DNA of 64,000 nt from Planctomycetes bacterium B3_Pla (GTDB taxonomy: Bacteria; Planctomycetota; Phycisphaerae; Sedimentisphaerales; Anaerobacaceae), in the NCBI GenBank assembly GCA_005223045.1, contig NJBM01000009.1, forward strand, positions 147,732 to 211,731, given 5' to 3'. The number at the start of each line of letters is the position of its first letter. Position 1 is the first letter of the stretch. Positions 35,416 through 43,812 of the stretch are shown piece by piece. The translations under genes and the position numbers were made by a program. The notes under the pieces were generated by a model. It was not told the origin of the DNA and ran no database searches. It saw only the letters and a list, made by a program, of their open reading frames with translations.

Positions 35416-36021
35416 TTATTCTACTTTTTGCCTGCCGAGGATCGCGTCGGTAAGCATCTTGCCGCTTGCGTATTCGATATTGCTGCCGGTCGGAAGCCCT
35501 CTTGCCAGGCGGGTAATCTTTACACCGGTGCTTCTCAGCAAGGAGCTTATATAGAGTGTTGTGCCGTCGCCGGCCATGTTTGGATTTGTTGCCATTATCA
35601 CTTCTTTAACATTACCGCCGCGCACCCGCTCGACGAGCTGCTCGATGGCCAGATCGCCCGGTTCGATTCCCTCAAGCGGTGCGATGTGACCGCCAAGAAC
35701 GTGATAGACCCACTTGCAGGCACTCGTTTTCTCAAGACTTATGACGTCCTTAGGCTGCTCGACAACACAGATAAGGCTCTTATCCCGCCGGGGGTCCGAG
35801 CAGATTTGACAAATGGCCTGTTCCGAGAAGTTGTAGCAGACTTCACAGCGTTTGATCTTGTTCTTGACGTCCCGGATCGCCTCGGCAAGCTTCATGGCCT
35901 CAGCGGGCTCGGCCTTTAGCACATGAAAAGCCAGCCTCTCAGCCGTCTTGGGTCCGACCCCGGGCAGCTTGCCAAACTCCTCGATAAGCCTGTTCAAACT
36001 TTCAGTATATGCACTGCTCAT
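35416..36021 (-). CDS. recR: Recombination protein RecR
   Basis: A 201-residue protein of the RecFOR pathway, which loads RecA at gaps. The HhH region reads FGKLPGVGPKTAERLAFH, the zinc finger CEVCYNFSEQAICQIC follows, then the Toprim domain with VVEQPKDVISLEKT and TNPNMAGDGTTLYISSLL, and the C-terminal Walker B-like RLARGLPTGSNIEYA. Length is normal. It lies 45 bp downstream of dnaX. The usual small ybaB gene between dnaX and recR is absent. Confidence 0.97.
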   Translation of the reverse strand: MSSAYTESLNRLIEEFGKLPGVGPKTAERLAFHVLKAEPAEAMKLAEAIRDVKNKIKRCEVCYNFSEQAICQICSDPRRDKSLICVVEQPKDVISLEKTSACKWVYHVLGGHIAPLEGIEPGDLAIEQLVERVRGGNVKEVIMATNPNMAGDGTTLYISSLLRSTGVKITRLARGLPTGSNIEYASGKMLTDAILGRQKVE

Positions 36022-36066
36022 AATTGCTCACAGGCCATCCCCAAGCTGCCGGATAACTATCAAAAA

Positions 36067-37713
36067 CTATTGGCTTTCTTCGACACCGGTAATCGTTGCG
36101 TCAAGGCCCATGATGACTGTCTTGACTGCCGGGTCGTTGAGCAGTTCATTTCTCTTTTGGCTGCCTGTCCTGGGCGGGCTCGTGCTCGGCTCAGCCGGCT
36201 TTTGCTTGCCGGCGGCAGTTTCAAACTTGACTCTCACGGGCGCCGAGAACTCATTACTCAGCAGACTCTCGATTTGCTCGACTCGTCCGTTGCTCTCGGC
36301 CATTCTCATCTGCACTCGAGCCGAGGCGTCAAACTCAAGCGTCAACACCCCATCCTCGAATCGTGCCGGCACGGCAGAGCTTAAAAGTCCGCCCGTGCCG
36401 GGGCCGAGCTTACTCGTGATAAGCCTCAAAGTATCCTGCCAATTATCTTTTATCGACTTAACGTCTCGTGGTTCGTGGCTCGCGGCTCGCGGCTCGGAAT
36501 TTATTGCTCGTGCTTCTGTGACCCTGTGCCTTTGTGCCTCACCTGGCAAATCTTTTTTTTTAACGGCGGGCGCCGAACCGCCTTTCAATTGCGAGAGAAG
36601 CTCGTCAACATTCAGGAAATGCTCGCTCAAGGCGAATCGCAGCAGTGACGCTTCCAGCAGCGCCCTGCTCGTATCGCTGTTCTTGACCGACCATCGCAGC
36701 TTTTCCAGTGTCGCTATGCTGTAAACAAGTGCGGCAACGTCAAATTTCTCCGCCAGCTCGCCCGCTCGCTTTCGCTGCTCGCCCGTTAAGATAACAAGCT
36801 CACTTTCAACACCGGTGGATTTGACTACCATCAAGTCACGCATGAAATCGATAAGCGAATCAACGATCTGGACCTCACTTATGCCGACGCTGATCAAGTC
36901 CTCTATCGCGGTAAGCGTCCCGGCTGCATCGCTGTCGCCGATCTGCCCGATAAGATTCCAGATTTTTTCGCTGTTTGGCTGTCCGAGAAACTCCTCGAGC
37001 AGTTGGACTGTCAAAGGTTCGACGCCGGCGCTTATCAGCCTGTCCAACAGGCTCAAGCCGTCTCTCATTGAGCCGTTCGCCATTTTCGCCAACGGCAGGA
37101 CCAAATCCTCTTCATATTTTATCTTCTCCCACCCAAGGATGGCTTTCAGTTGTTCGGCTATTGCTGCCGGGCCGATATTGCTGAAATCGAATCGCTGGCA
37201 CCTCGATTGAATTGTTGCGATGACCTTGTTCGGCTCTGTGGTGGCGAAAATGAACTTGATGTGGCTGGGCGGCTCCTCCAGTGTCTTCAGGAGAGCATTG
37301 AAGGCCGAGACAGTTAGCATGTGCACTTCGTCGATGATGTAGATTTTGAATCTCGAACGCGCGGGCCTGTAGATCGCATTCTCGCGGAGCTCACGAATCT
37401 CATCGACCCTGTTGTTCGATGCCCCGTCGATTTCGATCACGTCGATATCTTCGCCGACGTTTACCGCAACGCAACTGTCGCACTTGCAGCAGGGCTTTGT
37501 TGTCGGCTCATCGAAAGCCAGGCAGTTGAGCGCCTTGGCCAGCACGCGCGCCAAGGTGGTTTTTCCGACCCCGCGCGTGCCGGAGAAAAGGTAAGCATGC
37601 GCGACCCTGTCGGTCTTTATCGCGTTCTTGAGCGTCTGGGCGATAGGATCCTGCCCGATAACGTCATCGAACGTCTGCGATCTGTATTTTCTTGCAAGAA
37701 CAGTATAAGACAT
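36067..37713 (-). CDS. dnaX: DNA polymerase III subunit gamma/tau
   Basis: A 548-residue clamp-loader ATPase. Walker A is SGTRGVGKTTLARVLA (about 44-59), the zinc module CCKCDSCVAV follows, Walker B region is YIIDEVHMLTVSAFNALL, and the SRC motif is ATIQSRCQRFDF. Domain III continues to about residue 365. The C-terminal tau-like part is Lys/Glu-rich and contains the low-complexity ARAINSEPRAASHEPRD, which looks like a small expanded repeat. No Shine-Dalgarno sequence is seen before the ATG. No slippery A-run for gamma production was noted with certainty. Confidence 0.96.
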   Translation of the reverse strand: MSYTVLARKYRSQTFDDVIGQDPIAQTLKNAIKTDRVAHAYLFSGTRGVGKTTLARVLAKALNCLAFDEPTTKPCCKCDSCVAVNVGEDIDVIEIDGASNNRVDEIRELRENAIYRPARSRFKIYIIDEVHMLTVSAFNALLKTLEEPPSHIKFIFATTEPNKVIATIQSRCQRFDFSNIGPAAIAEQLKAILGWEKIKYEEDLVLPLAKMANGSMRDGLSLLDRLISAGVEPLTVQLLEEFLGQPNSEKIWNLIGQIGDSDAAGTLTAIEDLISVGISEVQIVDSLIDFMRDLMVVKSTGVESELVILTGEQRKRAGELAEKFDVAALVYSIATLEKLRWSVKNSDTSRALLEASLLRFALSEHFLNVDELLSQLKGGSAPAVKKKDLPGEAQRHRVTEARAINSEPRAASHEPRDVKSIKDNWQDTLRLITSKLGPGTGGLLSSAVPARFEDGVLTLEFDASARVQMRMAESNGRVEQIESLLSNEFSAPVRVKFETAAGKQKPAEPSTSPPRTGSQKRNELLNDPAVKTVIMGLDATITGVEESQ

Positions 37714-37780
37714 TTTTGAATGATTATTGATTAATGATTATTGATTAAACATTATCCGGCGCAAAAAACATTCTGTGTTG

Positions 37781-38149
37781 CTATTCTGAGAATTCTGCAC
37801 TTCTGTCCTTTGCCGTTTTTCTTGACTTTATGAAAATAGCGGTTAACTCTTTACCTTCCTCAAGTAAACTGGAGACTTGGCTCTCACCGAGCAAGCACTC
37901 GTCGATAATGAACTGCAACCAAAAACAAGACTCATCGGCTTCTTCTATTACTATACTCACCTTAGAGGCAAAGTCTGCCTTTGATTGTGCAACACAGGCG
38001 GCACGATAGTTGGAAGCAACGGAGGTCGAACATCTGATTAGTTGCCTTCTAATGTGATCGCCCAAATCCGATTTCGGCAGAGCCAGACTTAACTTGACAC
38101 AACGATGTGCAAAGTTTTTGGTTCGCTCCTTGAGATCGTTTTCCCTCAT
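37781..38149 (-). CDS. Four-helix-bundle protein (23S rRNA intervening-sequence protein family)
   Basis: A 122-residue helical protein of the S23/IVP family: it has the typical LKERTKNFAHRCVKLSLALPK start, LIRCSTSVASNYRAAC in the middle (cf. family 'S-v-x-x-N-i-a-E') and a final helical segment with EADESCFWLQFIIDE. Members are often encoded in 23S rRNA intervening sequences but also occur alone and act as oligomeric rings of unknown role, sometimes accessory to retroelements. Here it is inserted between ffs and dnaX, flanked by AT-rich repeats at 37715-37750 and 38168-38205, which suggests gain by insertion. Confidence 0.85.
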   Translation of the reverse strand: MRENDLKERTKNFAHRCVKLSLALPKSDLGDHIRRQLIRCSTSVASNYRAACVAQSKADFASKVSIVIEEADESCFWLQFIIDECLLGESQVSSLLEEGKELTAIFIKSRKTAKDRSAEFSE

Positions 38150-38211
38150 CTGATATACGATGTTACGCGTTCAATTATCATTTATCACTTATCAATAATC
38201 ATTCAAAAGGT

Positions 38212-38309
38212 GGCCGGGTTAACCCACAGCACGACCAAGCGGCACGTTTATGGCTGCTCGGTTCCCCGCCTGACCAGGTTCACGGGCTCGGTCTGCATGG
38301 GACCCGGCC
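38212..38309 (-). ncRNA. ffs: Signal recognition particle RNA (4.5S type)
   Basis: On the minus strand the 98-nt sequence starts GGCCGGGT and ends ACCCGGCC, which pair to close the hairpin. The apical domain IV reads CCTGGTCAGGCGGGGAACCG followed by AGCAGCCA, the counterpart of the E. coli loop with GGTCAGGTCCGGAAGGAAGC. Location just upstream of the dnaX cluster is normal for bacteria. A TAGTAT box lies about 5 bp before the 5' end. It is likely to pair with Ffh; ffh is not in the window. Confidence 0.88.
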
Positions 38310-38566
38310 GGAAATACTATTGATGATTGATTACTGTCTATTCACCATATTTGCCGGTTCGGCACAAGTATAGCGGCAAAAAAAGCCATTTTCCACAAAA
38401 ACATTTTGGTTTGACAAATTTTGTTTCAAAAGCTATCTTCTGTGCGAACGAATTCCGGCGATTAGGGAAGATATGTGAGAAATAAGTATGCAGCGAACGC
38501 CTGCTTGTCGTCATGGTCTTGTCGAAGGTGGGTCGGGAATCTCGTGTGCACGGAAGGAGAATTGCT

Positions 38567-38749
38567 ATGAAAGTAAGAATTGAAGATACTTGTACGGCTT
38601 GCGGGCTTTGCGTAGATACGTGCCCCGAAGTATTCGAGATGGGCGACGAATTCGCACAGGTTATAACCGATGAGGTTCCCGCCGAGCACGAGACCGCCGT
38701 CCAGCAGGCCGCCGACGAGTGCCCCGTCGAGGCAATCATCGTCGAATGA
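38567..38749 (+). CDS. Small [4Fe-4S] ferredoxin
   Basis: A 60-residue monocluster ferredoxin: cysteines in CTACGLCVDTCP (residues 9-20, Cys-x2-Cys-x2-Cys-x3-Cys-Pro) and a late CPVEAI (about 52-57). The Cys-x2-Cys-x2-Cys group with the remote fourth cysteine ligates one [4Fe-4S], as in Thermotoga or Desulfovibrio ferredoxins; Cys at position 19 could form a disulphide or be a ligand in its place. The acidic body is normal. GGAAGGAG lies 7 nt before the ATG at 38567. It is a general low-potential electron carrier, convergent with proC with a 1-bp gap. Confidence 0.92.
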   Translation: MKVRIEDTCTACGLCVDTCPEVFEMGDEFAQVITDEVPAEHETAVQQAADECPVEAIIVE

Positions 38750-38750
38750 A

Positions 38751-39560
38751 TCAACCTGACAGCTCTCTGCCTCTGTCATACGCTGCCGTCAGGACATCAT
38801 TTACCAGGCGGCTGAAGTTGCCTTCTGCAAATACTTTGAGCGCTGCTTCGGTCGTTCCTCCGGGTGAGGTCACTTTTTGCCGCAGCTCCGCGGGGCCTTC
38901 GTTGTACTTGTCGGCTTCGGCCGCAAGCAGCCCCGATCCTTTGGCCGTTTGCAGAACCAGGTCTTTCGCGACGTCTCCCGGCAGACCTAATTCGATGCCG
39001 GCTCTTATCATCTCCTCCATCAATAGAAAGAAATAAGCAGGCCCGCTGCCGCTCACTGCCGTCACGGCATCGATCAAATCTTCATCATCGACGATAACCG
39101 CTTTGCCGACCGATGAGAAAATCGACATAGCTTTTTCCAGCAGCGGTTCTGCTCTGTCGTTGGCGAACAACGCGCTTGCGCCTTGGCCGATCAGAGCCGG
39201 TGTATTGGGCATGACGCGGACTATTGCGACCTCACCCAACGCCGCGGCAATGTTTGCGACCTTTATCCCTGCCGCGATGGATATAACGAGAGTTTTCTCG
39301 CCGATGGCGTCTTTGACGCCCTCCAGCACATCAGTCATATTCTGGGGCTTGACGCTCAGGACGACAGTATGAGCGTTCGCCGCTAATGCCGCATTGCTCT
39401 CGGCGGCAACAACACCATACCGCTCAGCGAGCGATTCAAGCCGTTCGGCTCTAATATCACTTACCAGGACATTCTCAGGCGCGTAAATGTCTGCCGCTAT
39501 TATGCCCTTTATCAGGGCCTCAGCCATGTTCCCACTGCCGATAAAGCCAATTGTGTCCAC
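38751..39560 (-). CDS. proC: Pyrroline-5-carboxylate reductase
   Basis: A 269-residue enzyme for the last step of proline synthesis, reduction of P5C with NAD(P)H. Start is GTG at 39560 with AAGGAG 6 nt upstream; it gives exactly the E. coli length, whereas the ATG at 39653 would add 31 unlikely residues. The nucleotide-binding motif is IGFIGSGNMAEAL, followed by VMPNTPALIGQGASAL and AVSGSGPAYFFLLMEEM, and the C-terminal KVTSPGGTTEAAL signature. It is divergent from the flavin reductase-like gene, 92 bp away. Confidence 0.96.
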   Translation of the reverse strand: MDTIGFIGSGNMAEALIKGIIAADIYAPENVLVSDIRAERLESLAERYGVVAAESNAALAANAHTVVLSVKPQNMTDVLEGVKDAIGEKTLVISIAAGIKVANIAAALGEVAIVRVMPNTPALIGQGASALFANDRAEPLLEKAMSIFSSVGKAVIVDDEDLIDAVTAVSGSGPAYFFLLMEEMIRAGIELGLPGDVAKDLVLQTAKGSGLLAAEADKYNEGPAELRQKVTSPGGTTEAALKVFAEGNFSRLVNDVLTAAYDRGRELSG

Positions 39561-39652
39561 TTCTTTCTCCTTGTTGGGATTGACCTGAGAGCTTACAATT
39601 TCGTCGGCTAATTTGTTGCGGGCAATATTAGGGCCAGTCACGGAGAAAAGCA

Positions 39653-40156
39653 ATGCAAAAACAGGTTGAATATCCCGAAGCGATCAGGACCAAGTATCCC
39701 GAGCAGGTCGTGATAGCCATCGCAAAGGACAAGGACGGCAAAGCCAATCCTATTACGTTGGGCTGGACCATGATTGTCTCGGGCAGCCCGCCGATGATGG
39801 CGATAGCCGTCGCAAAGAAGCATTACTCGGTGGAAGCGATAACACACTCGAAATGCTTCACCATAGCATTCCCATCCTCGGATATGGCCGATGCGGCCCT
39901 GTTCTTCGGATCGAGATCCGGCCGAAAGGTGGACAAATTCGCCGAGTTCGACTGCGCTACAGAACCAGCCAAGGCAATTGACTCTGTGCTATTGGCCGAT
40001 GCCGTAGCCAATTTCGAATGCGAACTCGAATCACAGGCGCCCGCAGGCGACCACATAATCTTCACCGGCAGGATCGTCGCGTCTCACACCAGCGCCGAGC
40101 CGAAGAAACGGCTATACACAATCGGCCCCGGCCACAAATTGGGACCGGCATCTTGA
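39653..40156 (+). CDS. Flavin reductase-like domain protein
   Basis: A 167-residue protein of the FMN-binding split-barrel, flavin reductase family. The family pattern appears as NPITLGWTMIVSGSPPMMAIAV (NP-x-t-x-x-W at the N-terminal strand), KHYSVEAI and FTIAFPSSDMADAALFFG; the latter half has DHIIFTGRIVASH. It probably reduces or binds FMN. It is similar to the group of stand-alone reductases often found in anaerobes. GGAG lies 7 nt before the ATG. No partner monooxygenase is visible. Confidence 0.87.
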   Translation: MQKQVEYPEAIRTKYPEQVVIAIAKDKDGKANPITLGWTMIVSGSPPMMAIAVAKKHYSVEAITHSKCFTIAFPSSDMADAALFFGSRSGRKVDKFAEFDCATEPAKAIDSVLLADAVANFECELESQAPAGDHIIFTGRIVASHTSAEPKKRLYTIGPGHKLGPAS

Positions 40157-40230
40157 ATTGACTATTTTCAATTTACTATTGTCTATTGGCAATACTCAAC
40201 ACTTGCATCGGGATTCTGGCAAAACAATAG

Positions 40231-40253
40231 GTAGGGTGCGATGAAATCGCACC
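40231..40253. repeat. Dispersed palindromic repeat unit
   Basis: gtagggtgcgatgaaatcgc plus acc; GGTGCGAT pairs with ATCGCACC. Same family as the two-copy element at 49096-49161. Confidence 0.8.
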
Positions 40254-40291
40254 GATGATGTGGGAATATGCACACTGCCGAGGCTCTATTG

Positions 40292-41986
40292 TCAGCCGGT
40301 CAGAAGCTCGAATTCTTCGAGGCTGAGTGATTGTCTGAGTTTTTGCAGGGCGATCAGCTCGATCTGGCGGACCCTCTCCTTGCTCAGGCCGAGTTCCTTG
40401 CCGATCTGTTTCAGGGTTTTTGTCTGCTTGCGTATTGGGGTGCCGATCAGACCGAAACGATTAACGATTATGTGCCGCTCGCGTTCGGTGAGATTGTCCT
40501 GGATGACCTGGGTCAGGCTTCGGTGGGCCTGTTCCATAGCCGCGAAATCCACCGCGTCTTCGGTTCTCAGATCGTGTTGGATCTTCACCAACGAAGCTGT
40601 AGTCGTTTTGTCGAGCCGGCTGGCTTGTGCCGGAATTTTACGGGCGAAATCCTTCGCTATGATCCATGAGGCGAAAGTGGCAAACCGAAATCCCCTGGTA
40701 TAATCGAATTTCTCGACCGCCCGCATTAGCGATACGTTGCCCTCGCCGACCAGATCGAGCAGGTTCGCTTGCTCGACCACATGTTTGCGCGCAACGGCTA
40801 CGACGAGTCGCAGGTTTGTTTCAATCAGTCTTCTTTTTATCTCCTCAGCCTGGGCTAAATAGCTTTCTATCTTAGTCAGCCTCGCGCCCGAGACGCTGGA
40901 ACGCTTTATGCCGGTGCGCATGCGGCAAGCCGAATATTTCAGATAATTGTATTGGCGGAACAACTTGACTTCACGCTCTCTGTTGAGTGCAGGGACATCT
41001 TTGAGCGTGCGCAAATACGCCGACAGAGAGCTGCCGGACAATTTGATCGGTCCAACGCTCTTGTGAGCTGTGGTCCCTTTGTTATCGACCGGCTCTGCCA
41101 GAATCTTTTGCTCGGCGTCTTCTTCGAGGAATTCATCGCTGGCGACGAATTCAATCCGTTTAGCCCGGAGCGCCCTGGCCCTTCGGCGATTGATGATCCG
41201 GTAGATCGAACTCTTGTTCCGATCGAAACGCTTCATAAGCTCCCTGGCGTCGCAGCCTTGCCTGAAGAGTCGATATATCTCGGCGGCCTGGGCCGGTTCA
41301 ATTACACCGCCGGACTTCTTGATAACGGCTTTCTGAGGATTGGCTTTTTCGTAGTTGCGCAGCGTGTATCTGATAGTCTCGGGACACTTACCGGTCTTGG
41401 CGCTTATCCTGTTTATGATCTGGCGGCGGGACAGATTCTTGCCGGCCGTGAGCCTTTCGGCCTGCCTGACAATTTGCTGTTTTTGCTTGTCCGTCAGCCG
41501 GACAAAGCCTTTGGCTTTGCTCACAAGTCCGGGATTCGCCTCGATGAATTTATTGACCTTTGACTGCAAAAAGCCGAGACGTCTTACGCCGTCGGGAAAG
41601 ATATATTTTCGCGGAATCAGGCCTCGTTTTCGCCAGCGATCAATCGTTTTTGTCGAAACACCCACCGCTTCGGCAAGCTCCGGCACGGTCCGGATTCTCT
41701 CGCTCTGCTCGGTGACGGGGCCGGCAAGCTGGCCGCTCAGCTTGGAGATGAAAACCCGAAGGTCTTCCAGCAGCTCATCGCCCTTGACAAGCTCGCCGCC
41801 GTCCGAACGCTTGAGGTTGAAACCCGTGATCCGAAAGAACACAAATTCGAAAGGATATTCCCTGTCCTTATCGACAATCGCAAACAGCTCTTCGGCGGCA
41901 TCGAGCTGCTTTCGTCGTTTCTTCTCCGGCGTGAATCGAAGCTGCATCAACAATTGCGCCAAATTATGACTTGCTATCCGTCGCAT
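40292..41986 (-). CDS. Sigma-70-family factor with N-terminal helix-turn-helix extension
   Basis: A 564-residue sigma factor. The C-terminal half carries region 1.2 (SSLSAYLRTLKDVPALNRE, about 319-337), region 2 (NLRLVVAVARKHV, LLDLVGEGNVSLMRAVEKFD, and FRFATFASWIIAKDFARKI, 391-451) and region 4 (LTERERHIIVNRFG to LSKERVRQIELIALQKLR, 499-551). Only about 45 residues separate regions 2 and 4, so region 3 is reduced or absent. The N-terminal 300 residues contain a MerR/excisionase-like HTH (TVPELAEAVGVSTKTIDRW, 100-118) and two more HTH-like segments around 199-215 and 242-268. The canonical WWIR of region 2.4 is ASWIIAK. The start has no clear Shine-Dalgarno sequence. Confidence 0.9.
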   Translation of the reverse strand: MRRIASHNLAQLLMQLRFTPEKKRRKQLDAAEELFAIVDKDREYPFEFVFFRITGFNLKRSDGGELVKGDELLEDLRVFISKLSGQLAGPVTEQSERIRTVPELAEAVGVSTKTIDRWRKRGLIPRKYIFPDGVRRLGFLQSKVNKFIEANPGLVSKAKGFVRLTDKQKQQIVRQAERLTAGKNLSRRQIINRISAKTGKCPETIRYTLRNYEKANPQKAVIKKSGGVIEPAQAAEIYRLFRQGCDARELMKRFDRNKSSIYRIINRRRARALRAKRIEFVASDEFLEEDAEQKILAEPVDNKGTTAHKSVGPIKLSGSSLSAYLRTLKDVPALNREREVKLFRQYNYLKYSACRMRTGIKRSSVSGARLTKIESYLAQAEEIKRRLIETNLRLVVAVARKHVVEQANLLDLVGEGNVSLMRAVEKFDYTRGFRFATFASWIIAKDFARKIPAQASRLDKTTTASLVKIQHDLRTEDAVDFAAMEQAHRSLTQVIQDNLTERERHIIVNRFGLIGTPIRKQTKTLKQIGKELGLSKERVRQIELIALQKLRQSLSLEEFELLTG

Positions 41987-42026
41987 GGGTAAATGTCCAT
42001 TTTACCAGAATTGGGCGCAAAAGAAC

Positions 42027-42043
42027 AGCCCCGCGAAGGGGCT
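42027..42043. terminator. Hairpin between the corrinoid-protein and sigma-factor genes
   Basis: AGCCCC and GGGGCT enclose GCGAA. T-rich runs occur on both sides when read from each strand, so it may end minus-strand transcription of the corrinoid gene or act in both directions. Confidence 0.6.
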
Positions 42044-42148
42044 TTTTCTTGAGTTTCAGCGGCTTCAGGCATATCCTGCGGATATGTAAGCAAACAACCG
42101 TCGGGCCAAAAAATTGCAGATACTCTGGCTTTGCCTTATGTGCTGCCG

Positions 42149-42775
42149 CTAAGCAACGAGGCTTTTGGCTACATCGACGGCCGAGGCGGCATCGGGGGCG
42201 TATCCGTCGGCGCCGATCTTGTCGGCATAATCCTGTGTGACAGGCGCGCCGCCTACTATGATCTTTGCCGCAACGTCGGCGTCCCTGAGCGCCTTGAGTG
42301 TTTTTTCCATGCCCGGCATGGTTGTGGTCAACAGCGCGCTCATGCCAACTACGTGAACACCGGCGGTTTTTACCTGCTCGACGAACTTCTCGGCCCCGAC
42401 GTCCACGCCGAGGTCGATCACTTCAAAGCCTGCTCCTTTGAGCATCATGGCGACCAGGTTCTTACCGATGTCGTGCAGATCGCCCTGCACGGTTCCGATT
42501 AGAAACCTGCCGACCGGCTCGACACCGGCTTTGGCCAGTTCAGGCTCGAGAATCTCCATCGCCATTTTCATCGCCCGCGCAGCGATTAGAACTTCCGGTA
42601 TATAAACCTCGTTCTTCTTGAAACGGGCGCCGATTACATCCATACCTGCAATCAGGCCGTCGTCGAGAACACTCTTGGGTGCTGTGCCCTCTGCGAGAGC
42701 TGCTTTCGTGATTTCCATAGCGGTGTTCTGGTCGCCTTTTATCACTGCATCCGCCAAAGCCTTCAAATCTGCCAT
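42149..42775 (-). CDS. Corrinoid (B12-binding) protein of methyltransferase type
   Basis: A 208-residue protein. Residues 1-85 are the helical cap typical of MtaC/MtbC/MtmC-type proteins (DGLIAGMDVIGARFKKNEVYIPEVL), and residues 90-208 are the Rossmann-like B12 domain with the lower-ligand motif GDLHDIGKN (DxHxxG), then SALLTTTMPGM and GGAPV. In such systems the bound cobalamin shuttles methyl groups between a substrate methyltransferase and an acceptor one. No methyltransferase gene lies next to it here. The ATG at 42775 has CAGGAG 7 nt upstream; the longer frame from 42856 is not supported. Confidence 0.92.
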   Translation of the reverse strand: MADLKALADAVIKGDQNTAMEITKAALAEGTAPKSVLDDGLIAGMDVIGARFKKNEVYIPEVLIAARAMKMAMEILEPELAKAGVEPVGRFLIGTVQGDLHDIGKNLVAMMLKGAGFEVIDLGVDVGAEKFVEQVKTAGVHVVGMSALLTTTMPGMEKTLKALRDADVAAKIIVGGAPVTQDYADKIGADGYAPDAASAVDVAKSLVA

Positions 42776-43218
42776 TTCAGTTCTCCTGAACCTTGTAAGA
42801 ATCCCAAACGAGGGTTCTGAAACCGAGTCATCGAAAATTAGCCAACCAACGCACAATTATTTTTCTCATGATGAAGCTATAATTAAACATCATTCCGGAG
42901 TCAAGGACAAGGAAAAAAATTTCCGAATCCCGATGTACGTTAATCGGGATTGCCGATTGGCGATTTTGCATCGATCAATCGAAAATTGCAAATAGCACAT
43001 TCTATATAGGACTTGCCCTGTCTGTAGCTCCCATAAAAACATCGCGTCCGGCAGTGAAGCTCATTTGCGGTGTTTGGCAGGGAAACTCATATAAAGCCGT
43101 TTCTTTGCCGTGTCGATAGTGAAAATGTCGTGTTGGAGGCATGGACAAGATGGAATTTGTCGTTTTTTTCGGAAGTCACAAAAGGATGCCGGATGTTGTG
43201 AAGTGATCGAGAGGATCA
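42776..43218. other. Intergenic region, no gene recognised
   Basis: About 440 bp between divergent genes. It holds a hairpin-forming ATCCCGAT with ATCGGGAT near 42929-42950 and otherwise nothing I can name. Confidence 0.45.
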
Positions 43219-43812
43219 ATGATGGCAGTTCGGTCAAGGCAGGCAAGAGTTCTTCTGGCGCTATTGGTTTCGATCGCAGTCGGCGCAACGATCCTGAATG
43301 TCCTGGGCCACACTCCTCCCACTGCCGGGGCATTTTGCCTTTCGCGCTATAACCGGCTGGCCCCTGTCAAAGAGGCCCTTCGCTGCCGAACTCCCCAGTA
43401 CCCTGGACGGTGGAAGCGGATCGAAATCAACTACATCAATCGCGATCCGGACAAGCAGGCCACGCGGGATCTCGACTGGGACATCAGCCAGGCAAGCTTT
43501 TTGGGCAACTCGGCCGGCTGCGAGTTCGCAGGCTGCCATTTCATCATCTGCAACGACCACATCGGCCTCGACGGCCAAATATATTCGACCGAAGAGTGGC
43601 AAAGACAATGGTCCGTCAACGGCGAACCACCGAACGGGACACAATCGCCCGCCGAAGATATTCAGACTATTCACATCTCTATCATAACCAGCGGCAACAG
43701 CGATCGCCCAACCGACTTCCGCATTAGAAGGACCCGGGAGCTTATCGAATTGTTGTGCGCGAGGTTGCACATACGACCCGAGTCGGTCCTCTACCCAAAC
43801 AACTGGCTGTAG
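43219..43812 (+). CDS. Secreted protein distantly resembling peptidoglycan amidase/recognition domain
   Basis: A 197-residue protein with an N-terminal signal or anchor (ARVLLALLVSIAVGATIL). The sequence order RWKRIEINYI, GCHFIICNDHIGLDGQIY and EDIQTIHISIITSG mirrors strands of the N-acetylmuramoyl-L-alanine amidase (Amidase_2/PGRP) fold: 'W-x-x-I-v-i-H-h-S', 'y-H-f-v-I-x-x-x-G-x-x-D-G-x-i' and 'i-g-i-x-l-v-G'. The first zinc histidine appears to be Asn. If the assignment is right it may bind peptidoglycan without cutting it. Start ATG 43219 with GAGG 4 nt upstream; the next ATG (43222) is better spaced. It stands alone. Confidence 0.55.
   Translation: MMAVRSRQARVLLALLVSIAVGATILNVLGHTPPTAGAFCLSRYNRLAPVKEALRCRTPQYPGRWKRIEINYINRDPDKQATRDLDWDISQASFLGNSAGCEFAGCHFIICNDHIGLDGQIYSTEEWQRQWSVNGEPPNGTQSPAEDIQTIHISIITSGNSDRPTDFRIRRTRELIELLCARLHIRPESVLYPNNWL

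Noticed and set aside
36478-36540. Frameshift or insertion in dnaX at the repetitive 'cgtgg/cgcgg ctcg' stretch
   Set aside because: The frame stays open and the segment lies in the variable tau-like linker, where small repeat expansions are tolerated.
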